A program made the position numbers and the translations under genes. A stretch of DNA of 36,429 nt from Azoarcus sp. (lineage in GTDB: Bacteria; Pseudomonadota; Gammaproteobacteria; Burkholderiales; Rhodocyclaceae), in the NCBI GenBank assembly GCA_030656215.1, contig JAUSOD010000001.1:1-36429 (forward strand), written 5' to 3'. Shown here one piece after another: positions 17,066 to 24,816 of this stretch. The notes below the pieces were generated by a model. The model saw only the letters and a program-made list of their open reading frames with translations. It was not told the origin of the DNA and searched no databases. Within the stretch, counting starts at the first letter, position 1, and every line of letters begins with the position of its first letter.

Positions 17066-17214
17066 GCACCGTCATTCAACTGCGTTTTGTACGAGATGTG
17101 CCGAACCTGGGTCGGTGTCTCCGATTTTCACGACGTGCTCGATCTTGCCTTTATCGGGGGCCTTTGAATTTCGCAATGGCCGCTGACCAATCCTGGCCGA
17201 TGCGGTGTGCCTGA
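17062..17214 (+). CDS. Possible small ORF, 50 residues
   Basis: An open frame whose ATG overlaps the receiver stop (ATGA) with AAGGG just upstream. The product is basic and Arg/Cys-rich with no recognisable domain. It fills most of the gap before the next gene. It may be spurious; the only support is the overlap. Confidence 0.2.
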   Translation: MSTVIQLRFVRDVPNLGRCLRFSRRARSCLYRGPLNFAMAADQSWPMRCA

Positions 17215-17242
17215 ACAAGCAAACCAGTGACAGGAGAAAGCG

Positions 17243-18055
17243 ATGAAATACACCAGCCATATTTTCCCGGGTACCGTCGCGGCATGCGCATTGATCGCCG
17301 TTGCCGGCAACTGTGCCGCCCAACAAGATGACAGTGCCGAACTGGCGAAGAAGCTCGCCAACCCGATTGCCAACCTGATCAGCGTACCGGTGAAAGTTGA
17401 TTGGGACACCGGCATCGGCCCGGCAGATGCGGATCGAACCACCTACGTTGTTCAACCCGTCATCCCGTTTTCGCTGAGCCAGGACTGGAGTCTGATCTCG
17501 CGCACGATCGTCCCCTTCATCGACGCGCAAGCTCCCGCCGCCGGGGGCAGCAGCGAATCCGGGCTGGGTGATGTCACTCAGAGTCTGTTCTTTTCGCCCA
17601 AGGCGCCGACAAGCGGAGGCTGGATCTGGGGCGCGGGGCCGGTCCTGCTGCTACCCACCGCGACTAATGATGCACTCGGTAGCGAGAAGTGGGGCGCCGG
17701 GCCCACTGCGGTCGTGCTCAGGCAGGATAGCGGCTGGACCTATGGCATGTTGGCCAATCACATCTGGTCATTCGGCGGCAGTGACAGCCGCGATGACATC
17801 AGCGCCTCCTTTCTCCAGCCTTTCCTGTCCTACACCACCAAGACCTACACGACCTTCAGCCTGAACACCGAGTCCACCTACGACTGGGAAAACGAGCAAT
17901 GGATCGTGCCGATCAACCTGTCCGTGAGCCAGTTGGTGAAGTTCGGCCAGCAACCGGTCAGTTTTGCACTGGGCGCACGCAAGTATGTCGAACGTCCGAG
18001 TGGCGGACCGGATTGGGGCGTGCGTTTCACGGTGACCTTCCTGTTCCCGAAATGA
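17243..18055 (+). CDS. Outer-membrane transporter-like protein (MetA-pathway phenol-degradation family type)
   Basis: A 270-residue protein with a signal peptide ending near NCAAQ and AGGAG upstream of the ATG. The mature protein alternates strands and ends VTFLFPK, as in outer-membrane barrels. It resembles the family of putative transporters linked to phenol degradation (PF13557 type): ANPIANLISVPVKVDWDTGIGP, QPVIPFSLSQDWSLISRTIVPF, GLGDV.QSLFFSPK and WGAGPVLLLPT. Substrate unknown. It follows the receiver gene by about 180 bp; I found no dyad promoter in front of it. It converges on the gene ending at 18117, with a GC-rich hairpin between. Confidence 0.8.
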   Translation: MKYTSHIFPGTVAACALIAVAGNCAAQQDDSAELAKKLANPIANLISVPVKVDWDTGIGPADADRTTYVVQPVIPFSLSQDWSLISRTIVPFIDAQAPAAGGSSESGLGDVTQSLFFSPKAPTSGGWIWGAGPVLLLPTATNDALGSEKWGAGPTAVVLRQDSGWTYGMLANHIWSFGGSDSRDDISASFLQPFLSYTTKTYTTFSLNTESTYDWENEQWIVPINLSVSQLVKFGQQPVSFALGARKYVERPSGGPDWGVRFTVTFLFPK

Positions 18056-18085
18056 GGGCGAACTGGCCTTATCCGCGCAGCAGCG

Positions 18086-18107
18086 GGGGGCTCCGTTGGG
18101 GGCCCCC
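18086..18107. terminator. GC-rich hairpin between convergent genes
   Basis: GGGGGC at 18086-18091 pairs with GCCCCC at 18102-18107. It lies between the stops at 18055 (+) and 18117 (-). It may act as a terminator for either strand, but there is no T-run. Confidence 0.4.
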
Positions 18108-18116
18108 GGCTGGCAC

Positions 18117-18494
18117 TTAGCGTTTTCTGGCAATGCGCGTGACCAGCCCGCGCAGGATCAGATAGGGCAGGATGGCCAGCACGAAGGCGACCAGGATCAC
18201 TTCGCCTGGATACACGAAGCCCAGCACGATGATCTGGTAAGCAACGTCAAGTACGACGGCAAGGATGAATACCTTGCCGACGCTTTTCCAGCCGTCCTTC
18301 AACATGTCGACCCGGTGCTCCGGGGTGGTGGCCAGCGCCCAGAAATATGGCGGCTTGCCGGTACGTGCGTCGAGCAAGCCTGCCTTGATGGCGAAGATCG
18401 CTGCCATGACTGGCTGTAGCAGCAGCCGGAACTTGAGTGGGCCGCTGACGCGGTCACTCATGTGTTCGATGATACGGATCCAGATGTCGTCCAT
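18117..18494 (-). CDS. Small integral membrane protein, unknown
   Basis: A 125-residue protein with hydrophobic segments at about 26-45, 75-92 and 95-115, ending RIARKR. I recognise no function; conserved patterns are PLKFRLLLQPVMAAIFAIKAG and DMLKDGWKSVGKVF. The ATG has GGAGA about 11 nt upstream. It is 33 bp after the preceding gene, so it probably ends the three-gene DUF202 operon on this strand. Confidence 0.75.
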   Translation of the reverse strand: MDDIWIRIIEHMSDRVSGPLKFRLLLQPVMAAIFAIKAGLLDARTGKPPYFWALATTPEHRVDMLKDGWKSVGKVFILAVVLDVAYQIIVLGFVYPGEVILVAFVLAILPYLILRGLVTRIARKR

Positions 18495-18527
18495 TTTGGG
18501 ATGGTCTCCGAGAAAGGTGGATTGCCG

Positions 18528-19262
18528 TCAGCCCAACGGCAGAAGAACGAGGCCATACAGCAGGCCGCCGAAAAGAAAAGGCCAGAATCGCCCATCCTTT
18601 TCGGCGGGCAGTTCCAGGATCAGGCTGTTGATGATCACGGCGCCCGACAGGAAGGCCAGCAGCAGCGGTATCAGGCTGGCAGGTAGATCGAGCAGCAGGG
18701 CGCTCGCCCAGCCGGTGAGCGCCATTGCGGCGAGCACGAAGCGACCGGTGCGACGATAGTCGATACCGTATTCGTGGCTCAGCTCGCGGTTAATCGCGAG
18801 GCAATGAAAGCCCATGGCGATCGTGTATAGCCCGATGGAGGCGTGATGTTCTTCGAGGCTGCGCAGCAGCAAATAGGCCATCAGCCACGCGTAAGCTGCG
18901 AAGCCGCCGATCTGGACGCGAAAATCCAGGCGGCTGGGCTTTCCGTCGGTCGCACTTAGTTGGCTCGTGTGAAAGTGCTTGAAGCCATAGAAAGTCAGGA
19001 AGCCCGCCAGCGCCAGGTAGTAGATCGCCATGCCTTCATACGGCAGTGGCATCGGCGCGGTTTCCGTAAAGGCATGCCTTGCGCCGTGCAGTTCCGGCAT
19101 GACATGAAGAAATACGTAGGCGGCTGCCATCCCGCCGCCAAACGAGGTGATGCTGCGCGGTGTGAGCAGCCAGCCGAGTAAACGTGCGCGCTCGCCAACG
19201 AGGAAGGCGGCCGCCAGCACGAGTGCGGCGCCGCCCGTTTTGACAATGAAAGAGGTCTCCAT
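18528..19262 (-). CDS. Polytopic membrane protein, unknown (faint ZIP-like motif)
   Basis: A 244-residue protein with about eight hydrophobic segments. YVFLHVMPELHGAR in an early helix recalls the H-x-x-P-E motif of ZIP metal transporters, and a histidine pair (EEHHAS) lies further on. This could point to a distant ZIP relative, but the similarity is too slight to name a substrate. The start may be the ATG at 19262 or a TTG at 19274, which overlaps the DUF202 stop and has AAGG 5 nt upstream. It is the middle gene of a three-gene minus-strand operon. Confidence 0.7.
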   Translation of the reverse strand: METSFIVKTGGAALVLAAAFLVGERARLLGWLLTPRSITSFGGGMAAAYVFLHVMPELHGARHAFTETAPMPLPYEGMAIYYLALAGFLTFYGFKHFHTSQLSATDGKPSRLDFRVQIGGFAAYAWLMAYLLLRSLEEHHASIGLYTIAMGFHCLAINRELSHEYGIDYRRTGRFVLAAMALTGWASALLLDLPASLIPLLLAFLSGAVIINSLILELPAEKDGRFWPFLFGGLLYGLVLLPLG

Positions 19263-19270
19263 GCCGGATC

Positions 19271-19825
19271 TCAAAGAAGCCTTGCGATGATGCTGACGAA
19301 CACGGCAAAGCCGACCCAGGAGATGATGAGCGCCATGATGAACGACGGGCGCTTCCAGATCGTGATCGTCGCAACAGGCTGCATGCCCTTTATCGAGAAC
19401 CAGTACTCGACGGTGCCCATAAGCATTGCCAGGGTGCCAAGGCCCACGAGGAAGAGGCCGACGTCGCGCGGATCGTATTGCTGGGCAATCACACCGACGT
19501 CACTGCCCTTGAGTCCTTCGAGTACCTTGTAAATGGTGAAACCGAAGCTGATCATCGACAACGCAGTCCGCAACCAGGCCATCAGCGTACGATCGGCCCC
19601 CATGATCGTCCGCTTGACAGCGAGGGAGGTCCGGTCCTGAGCCAGTTCGTTGGATGACTTGAGTTCGTGCGCCAGTTCCTTGACCGCCTTGCCATCCTTG
19701 CTTTCTGTTTGTTTCATGCCGGAAAACAAGCCATTGATCCTGCCCATCAATGAAGGATGGGTTTGCTGCGCCTTCTGGTTCGAGGCCGCGCCGTCGTTCG
19801 GCGCTCGTTTGTCGTCACCTGTCAC
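19271..19825 (-). CDS. DUF202 (YidH-like) inner-membrane protein
   Basis: A 184-residue protein. The start is a GTG at 19825, with AGGAGG 5 nt upstream. The first 85 residues are polar and Lys/Gln-rich. The DUF202 domain follows: DRTLMAWLRTALSMISFGFTIYK, then LFLVGLGTLAMLMGTVEYW, then a third helix near the C-terminus. Small YidH/DUF202 proteins are inner-membrane proteins of unknown role. First gene of its operon, about 100 nt downstream of the predicted start of regulon promoter site 4. Confidence 0.85.
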   Translation of the reverse strand: MTGDDKRAPNDGAASNQKAQQTHPSLMGRINGLFSGMKQTESKDGKAVKELAHELKSSNELAQDRTSLAVKRTIMGADRTLMAWLRTALSMISFGFTIYKVLEGLKGSDVGVIAQQYDPRDVGLFLVGLGTLAMLMGTVEYWFSIKGMQPVATITIWKRPSFIMALIISWVGFAVFVSIIARLL

Positions 19826-19931
19826 CGTGACCTCCTGCTCAGATGGCGATGCACATCGCTATAAGAACGAGTGCCTGCGTTGATCGGGCCCACCGCTTGA
19901 AACTTGAGGGGGCTAGCCGTGGACGATGTGC

Positions 19932-19976
19932 ACCTTACGCGGAGCAGGCGCTGGAGGGCATTGGACCTTGGGCTTA
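19932..19976 (-). promoter_or_regulatory. Regulon promoter, site 4 (DUF202 operon)
   Basis: On the minus strand the dyad TAAGCCCAAGGTCCAAT covers 19960-19976, then 22 bp, then the -10 TAAGGT at 19932-19937. Predicted start is about 19925, with a leader of about 100 nt. It is back to back with site 5, 84 bp away between the two dyads. Confidence 0.8.
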
Positions 19977-20059
19977 GTTGTGCCTGCCTGCGCAGGGGTA
20001 CCGGGCCGTGGTGACTGACGCAGTAAACACCCCACCCTTGCGCCTCGGGGCCGCTTCGA

Positions 20060-20104
20060 TAAGACCAAGGTCCAATGGCGGGCGGATAGGCCGCAGCTTA
20101 GAGT
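20060..20104 (+). promoter_or_regulatory. Regulon promoter, site 5 (DUF3313-SYLF-MscS operon)
   Basis: The dyad TAAGACCAAGGTCCAAT is at 20060-20076, then 22 bp, then the -10 TAGAGT at 20099-20104. Predicted start is about 20111, with a leader of about 126 nt before the ATG at 20237. Confidence 0.8.
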
Positions 20105-20236
20105 GAGCAGGTGCCTTACCGCGGAGCGGATAACGCATATGACTACAAGGGTTGGCTTGATCGGCTTCGTTGTCAGCTCGACTGGAAACCCGCGTCTTAA
20201 ACACCTTCACTCGATTTCACTGTATTGGGAGGCATC

Positions 20237-20872
20237 ATGTTGATCAAACGTACACTCGTGCTTGCAGGCGCTCTGTTCATGTTGGCGCCGCAGGCATTTG
20301 CCGCTGACTCCGGGTTTATCGACAACCTCCCCGCGCTAGCCAAGGACGCCGACCGGCCGGGAGCGATGATCTGGACGAAACCGGGTCTTGATCGGTCGGC
20401 TTATACCAAGGTGATGATGGAGCCGGTCCAGATCTTCATCAGCCCGAATTCCGAATACAAAGGGGTGGATGCAAACGAAATGAAGGCGTTGGCCGACAGC
20501 TTTCATGAGATCGTGACCAATACCCTCGAGCCGGAGATCCCTGTGCTGAGCAAGGGAGGTCCGGGCGTAATCTACATACGCGCGGCCCTCACCAATGTAA
20601 AGCTGAGCGAACGCAAACGCGGCCTGTTGAGCTATACGCCAGTTGGTTTGGTGGTGAATGTCGCCATCGATGCGGCCGGTGGGCGCGTGTCGCTGAACGA
20701 TGCTGCGCTCGAGATCGAAATGCTCGACTCGGTCACCGGGGAGCGTCTGGGTGTGCTCATCGACAAGGCGCCGAAGGCTCCCGACAGCGACAAGCTGTCG
20801 TGGGACACGATCAGGAGCAACTTCACTTTCTATGCCGAACGGTTCAAGGAGCGGATGTTAGCGACGAAGTGA
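20237..20872 (+). CDS. DUF3313 exported protein
   Basis: A 211-residue protein with a signal peptide ending near APQAFAADS. I chose the ATG at 20237 because GGGAGG lies 4 nt upstream; an ATG at 20225 precedes that signal. DUF3313 features: WTKPGLDRSAYTKVMMEPVQIF, then VIYIRAALTNVKLSERKR and a long C-terminal helix-strand part with DSVTGERLGVLID. Members are often lipoproteins, but no lipobox Cys is seen here, so it may be soluble in the periplasm. First gene of an operon with SYLF, MscS and a membrane protein. Confidence 0.85.
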   Translation: MLIKRTLVLAGALFMLAPQAFAADSGFIDNLPALAKDADRPGAMIWTKPGLDRSAYTKVMMEPVQIFISPNSEYKGVDANEMKALADSFHEIVTNTLEPEIPVLSKGGPGVIYIRAALTNVKLSERKRGLLSYTPVGLVVNVAIDAAGGRVSLNDAALEIEMLDSVTGERLGVLIDKAPKAPDSDKLSWDTIRSNFTFYAERFKERMLATK

Positions 20873-20878
20873 TGCAGA

Positions 20879-20912
20879 TGCTGCGTACCAGTGGTCAGCC
20901 GCTGACGCAGCA
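20879..20912. repeat. 8-bp inverted repeat after the DUF3313 gene
   Basis: TGCTGCGT at 20879-20886 and ACGCAGCA at 20905-20912 are perfect complements. The hairpin may stabilise or attenuate the transcript, since the gap to the next gene is 194 bp. No T-run is present. Confidence 0.4.
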
Positions 20913-21066
20913 AACGGGCGTGCGCACCTTGGCCGCCCGCACAGCGGTTGGCCCGATCGTTGGGACTTACGCACTGCCTTGACCTTGCTGTTTCCGAACT
21001 TAATCCCGTCTCTTTCATTTCGCCGCGGCCTGAAGCCGCTGATAACCACCGGAAGGAGTTCAAGAC

Positions 21067-21633
21067 ATGTATGCCTCTACTAATCCCCGAAGCGCCAAGC
21101 TGATCCGGTTGGCGATGACGCTGCTGACCTTCCTTGCCGTCGGCGCGGCCCAAGCCGATTCCGCCCGCGAGATCGATGCTCACGCAGATGCTGCTTTGTC
21201 CGAGTTTCGCAAGTCCGTGAAGGGGGCTGACGAGTATCTGGCCGCGGCGAAGGGTGTGCTGGTGGTGCCCGAAGTCAAGAAGGTCGGCCTCGTTGTCGGC
21301 GGACAGTGGGGTGAGGGCGCCTTGCGCATTGATGGCAAGACGGTCGATTACTACAGGATGACGGCCGCATCGGTCGGTTTCCAGGCCGGCGTCCAGCAGG
21401 CGAATTACCTGTTCGTGTTCCTGACCGAGGAGGCCCTGAGCACATTCCGCAAGGGTAAGGGATGGGACGCGGGTATCGATGCTGGGGTCACGCTGATCGA
21501 CGAGAGCGTTGGCGCATCGGTAAGCGCACTGAAGGCCAAGTCGTCTGTTGTGGCCTTCGTTTTCGGCAAGGAGGGATTGATGGGAGGCTATTCGCTGAAG
21601 GGGCAAAAGCTGAACAAGTTCAAGCCGGAGTGA
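21067..21633 (+). CDS. SYLF (YSC84-like) lipid-binding exported protein
   Basis: A 188-residue protein with a signal peptide ending near GAAQADS and AAGGAG about 10 nt upstream of the ATG. The SYLF/YSC84 domain fills the mature part: AAKGVLVVPEVKKVGLVVGGQWGEG, YYRMTAASVGFQAGVQ, DAGVTLIDESVG and VFGKEGLMGGYSLKG. In eukaryotes this domain binds phosphoinositides and actin; in bacteria the role is unproven, though a role with membrane lipids is plausible. The gene lies between DUF3313 and the remnant/MscS genes. Confidence 0.9.
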   Translation: MYASTNPRSAKLIRLAMTLLTFLAVGAAQADSAREIDAHADAALSEFRKSVKGADEYLAAAKGVLVVPEVKKVGLVVGGQWGEGALRIDGKTVDYYRMTAASVGFQAGVQQANYLFVFLTEEALSTFRKGKGWDAGIDAGVTLIDESVGASVSALKAKSSVVAFVFGKEGLMGGYSLKGQKLNKFKPE

Positions 21634-21661
21634 TCAGCGCTGTATCGGCACATGCTGATCA
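21631..21661. repeat. 8-bp inverted repeat at the SYLF stop
   Basis: TGATCAGC at 21631-21638, which includes the SYLF stop, and GCTGATCA at 21654-21661 are perfect complements. They could form a weak hairpin before the pseudogene remnant. Confidence 0.4.
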
Positions 21662-21689
21662 GATTGAAACTCGCTCCTTGCCCGGGATA

Positions 21690-21775
21690 AATTCGGCGAT
21701 CGGGCCGCTGCACTTGGCGTATGGCACAAGGATGCGGGTGAAGGCAACGTCTACCTGTACCTCGGCCCCTTGATC
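21690..21775 (+). pseudogene. Frameshifted remnant of a patatin-type barrel C-terminus
   Basis: One frame (21699-21725) reads IGPLHLAYG. Two bases later another frame (21728-21769) reads KDAGEGNVYLYLGP. Together they match the end of the patatin barrel at 2042-4300 (IGPAYLGYG, then AQDGNSNFYFYLGRPF). The match covers conserved barrel-closing strands, so this is most likely a decayed second patatin/Omp85-like gene, with the rest deleted. It lies between the SYLF and MscS genes. The fragment is short, so confidence is moderate. Confidence 0.55.
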
Positions 21776-21823
21776 AACTTTTTTGACTGCTCGGACCAGA
21801 AACGCTGAGAACCGAGGTGTTTG

Positions 21824-23521
21824 ATGGCTAGCGTGCTACGCATTCGGAACAAATCGATTCGGTGGCTGGCAGGCTGTTTTTTGCTCTGTTTCCTCGCATT
21901 GGCTACGGTGGCCAGTGCAGAGGGCGTTCGCGCTCAGACGTCTGCAACGGATGAGGAAGTCAGTGCGGAGGTTGTCATCGACGGCACTGCGCTTTTCAGG
22001 GTCCGGGGCACGTCGGCCTATCCCGCCGACAAGCGCGCCCAGGCCATTGCCGAGCGAATCGTCAAACTGGCCGCAGACCCCGGCTTCAAGCGCGAGGATT
22101 TGCGCATCGACGAGTCACAACCCGGTCTGGCGTTAGTCATGGCGGGGAGTACGCAGGTGATGGCCGTCTATGCTGCCGATGCGGAACTCGAAGGGGTCGA
22201 TGCGCGGACGCTGGCGGCGACGGTCGTCGTCCGGGTCGGCGAAGCACTCGAGGCCTGGCGGCAGGATCGGCGGCCGGAGACCTTGGTTCGCAACGGACTG
22301 TATGCGGCAGGCGCCACGCTTGCCCTGTGGCTGGGGCTGTGGATGGGCTCTCGCCTGATGCGCCGCTGGCGCGGATTTACCGAGAAGCACATCGGAACGA
22401 AGATCCACGACGTCAATGTGCTCGGCTTCAGGGTCTTCGGCGCTCAGCAAATGTGGGCGGTGCTCACTGGCGTGCTGAACCTTATCTGGTTCGCAGCCAT
22501 CCTGGGGGCTATTCATGTGTACCTCAGCACCGTACTGCTGCTGTTCCCATGGACGCGCGGCTTCGCGATCGATCTGATTGACCTCCTGGTGCACCCGCTG
22601 CGCACTATCGGGCTCGGCTTCATCGCGGCGCTGCCGGATCTCATCTTCCTCGCGGTGCTGTTCGTCCTGGTCCGCTATGTGCTGAAGCTGATCAAGCACT
22701 TCTTCGACAATGTTGCGGTCGGCCAGCTCACCCTCGCGGATTTCGAGCCAGAGTGGGCACTGCCGACTTATCGTCTGGTCAAGGTCCTGCTTATTGCCAT
22801 CACGGCCGTAGTGGCCTACCCCTATATCCCGGGATCGGATTCTGATGCGTTCAAGGGTATGTCGCTGCTGCTTGGTGTGATTGTTTCGCTAGGTTCGTCC
22901 TCGGTGATCGGCAACGTGATTGCCGGTTACACCATGACCTATCGCAGGGTGTTCAAGCTTGGCGACCGGGTGAGGATAGGGGAACATCTTGGCGACGTGC
23001 ACGAGGCCCGGCTGCTCGTGACCCACTTGCGGACGCTCAAGAACGAGATCGTTGCGATTCCCAACTCCCTGATCCTCGGTGGTGAGGTGGTCAATTACAG
23101 CAAGCTGGCCGGCAAGGAGGGGCTGATTCTGCATACGACGGTCGGCATCGGCTATGAAACGCCGTGGCGTCAGGTCGAGGCCATGCTGTTGGAGGCGGCC
23201 GCCCGCACGCCCGATCTGCTGCGCGAGCCACCGCCCTTCGTAATGCACCAGAAGCTCGGCGATTTCTGCGTCGAATACGAGATCAACGCTTACTGCAAGG
23301 ACGCCCACGCCATGTTCAGGCTGTACACGGAATTGCAGCGCAACATTCTGGATGTCTTCAACGAGTACGGGGTGCAGATCATGACGCCTGCCTACGAGGG
23401 GGATCCGGTCGATCCGAAAATCGTGCCGCGGGGTCAGTGGTATGCGGCGCCAGCCCGGCCTCCCGATCGGCCCGACGAGGTGTCGAGCGCAAGCCCGCAG
23501 TCAGGAGGGGATCGCACATGA
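21824..23521 (+). CDS. MscS-family mechanosensitive channel
   Basis: A 565-residue protein. I chose the ATG at 21824 because GAGG lies 6 nt upstream. A signal-like N-terminus (ending VASAEG) leads into a periplasmic domain (about 35-150). Several membrane helices follow (near 160-180, 215-245, 255-285, 315-335). The MscS core has SLGSSSVIGNVIAG, RRVFKLGDRVRIG and VAIPNSLILGGEVVNYSK. Channels of this class release solutes under tension. It overlaps the following gene by 4 bp (ATGA) and belongs to the operon from promoter site 5, the second MscS-type gene in the window. Confidence 0.9.
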   Translation: MASVLRIRNKSIRWLAGCFLLCFLALATVASAEGVRAQTSATDEEVSAEVVIDGTALFRVRGTSAYPADKRAQAIAERIVKLAADPGFKREDLRIDESQPGLALVMAGSTQVMAVYAADAELEGVDARTLAATVVVRVGEALEAWRQDRRPETLVRNGLYAAGATLALWLGLWMGSRLMRRWRGFTEKHIGTKIHDVNVLGFRVFGAQQMWAVLTGVLNLIWFAAILGAIHVYLSTVLLLFPWTRGFAIDLIDLLVHPLRTIGLGFIAALPDLIFLAVLFVLVRYVLKLIKHFFDNVAVGQLTLADFEPEWALPTYRLVKVLLIAITAVVAYPYIPGSDSDAFKGMSLLLGVIVSLGSSSVIGNVIAGYTMTYRRVFKLGDRVRIGEHLGDVHEARLLVTHLRTLKNEIVAIPNSLILGGEVVNYSKLAGKEGLILHTTVGIGYETPWRQVEAMLLEAAARTPDLLREPPPFVMHQKLGDFCVEYEINAYCKDAHAMFRLYTELQRNILDVFNEYGVQIMTPAYEGDPVDPKIVPRGQWYAAPARPPDRPDEVSSASPQSGGDRT

Positions 23522-24729
23522 CAGACCGGCGCTCCAAACCGCAGGAGGAGACGGGACGTGACCGCCCGTACTTTTCCCCTGTGCTCGGCGGCCCGCTATT
23601 CCTGCTGTTGTGTCGCACCCGCCTGTCAACCGATGAGTTGCTGTTGCTCAAACGGCGCGTTGTCATCGTCGCGCTGATTGCCTGGCTGCCGCTGTTGCTG
23701 CTCGCTGTGATGGAAGGCCGGGCGTTTGGTGACGAGGTCGCGGTGCCGTTTTTCTACGATTTCGCGGTACACATCCGTTTTTTGCTGGCCCTCCCGCTGC
23801 TATTCGTGGCGGAGGTAGTTGCGCATCAACGCATCCGCCCGGTGGTCAAGGCATTTGAGGCCAGAAACCTGATCCCGCCCGATAGCCGTGCGCGTTTCGA
23901 TGCCGCGCTCAACTCGGCCTTCAAGGCAAGAAACTCGGTGTTCGCTGAGTTGGTGATCATCGCGCTGGTGTATGGCGTCGGCTTCGTGGTGATCTGGAAG
24001 CAATACCTCACGTTCGACGGTTCGGCATGGTTTTCGATGCTGTCGCCCACCGGTGCAGGCTTGTCGGCCGCGGGACTCTGGTACGGCTATGTGAGTTTGC
24101 CGATCTTCCAGTTCTTGATGCTGCGTTGGTACTTCAGGGTCTTCATCTGGGCGCGTTTCATGTGGCAGGTGTCGCGAATCCCGCTTTGCCTGGTGCCTAC
24201 CCATCCGGATCGCGCGGGCGGGCTTGGTTTTCTGGCGCACTCGGTCAGCGCCTTTGTGGCATTGGCCCTGGCGCACAGCGTCGTACTGTCCGGTCAGTTG
24301 CTCAATCGTATTGTGCATCTGGGCGCGAGCCTGCCCGAGTTTGCGATCGAGATTGGTGCCATGGTCGTGTTCATGCTGCTGCTTACGTTGGGGCCGCTGG
24401 TGGTATTTGCCGGGCAACTGGCGCAACTGAGAAGAACCGGGCTCGATGAGTACGGCGTACTCTCACAGCGTCTGGCACGCGAGTTCGACACCAAGTGGTG
24501 CCGCGGTGGGGCACCGCATGACGAGGCCTTTCTGGGCAGCCCTGATATTTCCGCGCTGGCCGACATGGGCAGTTGCCATGAGGTGATCAAGGATATGCGG
24601 CCGGTGCCCATCACCACCGAGGCACTGATTCAGCTGGTCGTGGCAATATTGCTACCGCTGCTTCCGCTGGCGCTGACCATGGTGTCGTTTGAAACGCTTA
24701 TTGGGGCTTTGATCAATCTGTTGTTCTGA
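23518..24729 (+). CDS. Polytopic inner-membrane protein, unknown
   Basis: A 403-residue protein. The ATG at 23518 overlaps the MscS stop, and AGGAGGGG sits 7 nt upstream. About seven hydrophobic segments are visible, with a soluble loop at about 300-345. Patterns include PYFSPVLGGPLF, RWYFRVFIWARFMWQVSR and LVPTHPDRAGGLGFL. I know it only as a conserved membrane protein. Translational coupling to an MscS gene suggests a linked role at the membrane (inference). It ends the operon just before a strong bidirectional terminator. Confidence 0.75.
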   Translation: MTDRRSKPQEETGRDRPYFSPVLGGPLFLLLCRTRLSTDELLLLKRRVVIVALIAWLPLLLLAVMEGRAFGDEVAVPFFYDFAVHIRFLLALPLLFVAEVVAHQRIRPVVKAFEARNLIPPDSRARFDAALNSAFKARNSVFAELVIIALVYGVGFVVIWKQYLTFDGSAWFSMLSPTGAGLSAAGLWYGYVSLPIFQFLMLRWYFRVFIWARFMWQVSRIPLCLVPTHPDRAGGLGFLAHSVSAFVALALAHSVVLSGQLLNRIVHLGASLPEFAIEIGAMVVFMLLLTLGPLVVFAGQLAQLRRTGLDEYGVLSQRLAREFDTKWCRGGAPHDEAFLGSPDISALADMGSCHEVIKDMRPVPITTEALIQLVVAILLPLLPLALTMVSFETLIGALINLLF

Positions 24730-24741
24730 AGCCGGCCAAGA

Positions 24742-24785
24742 AAAATGGGCGACCGACCGGTATCTACCGGTCGGTCGCCCATTTT
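24742..24785. terminator. Bidirectional rho-independent terminator
   Basis: Positions 24742-24762 and 24765-24785 are perfect 21-bp reverse complements around a 2-nt centre. The stem starts with AAAA and ends with TTTT, so it can terminate both strands. It separates the + operon ending at 24729 from the - operon ending at 24817. Confidence 0.92.
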
Positions 24786-24816
24786 GCCGAAGCTACAGTG
24801 CCTCCGGCCTTTCTCC

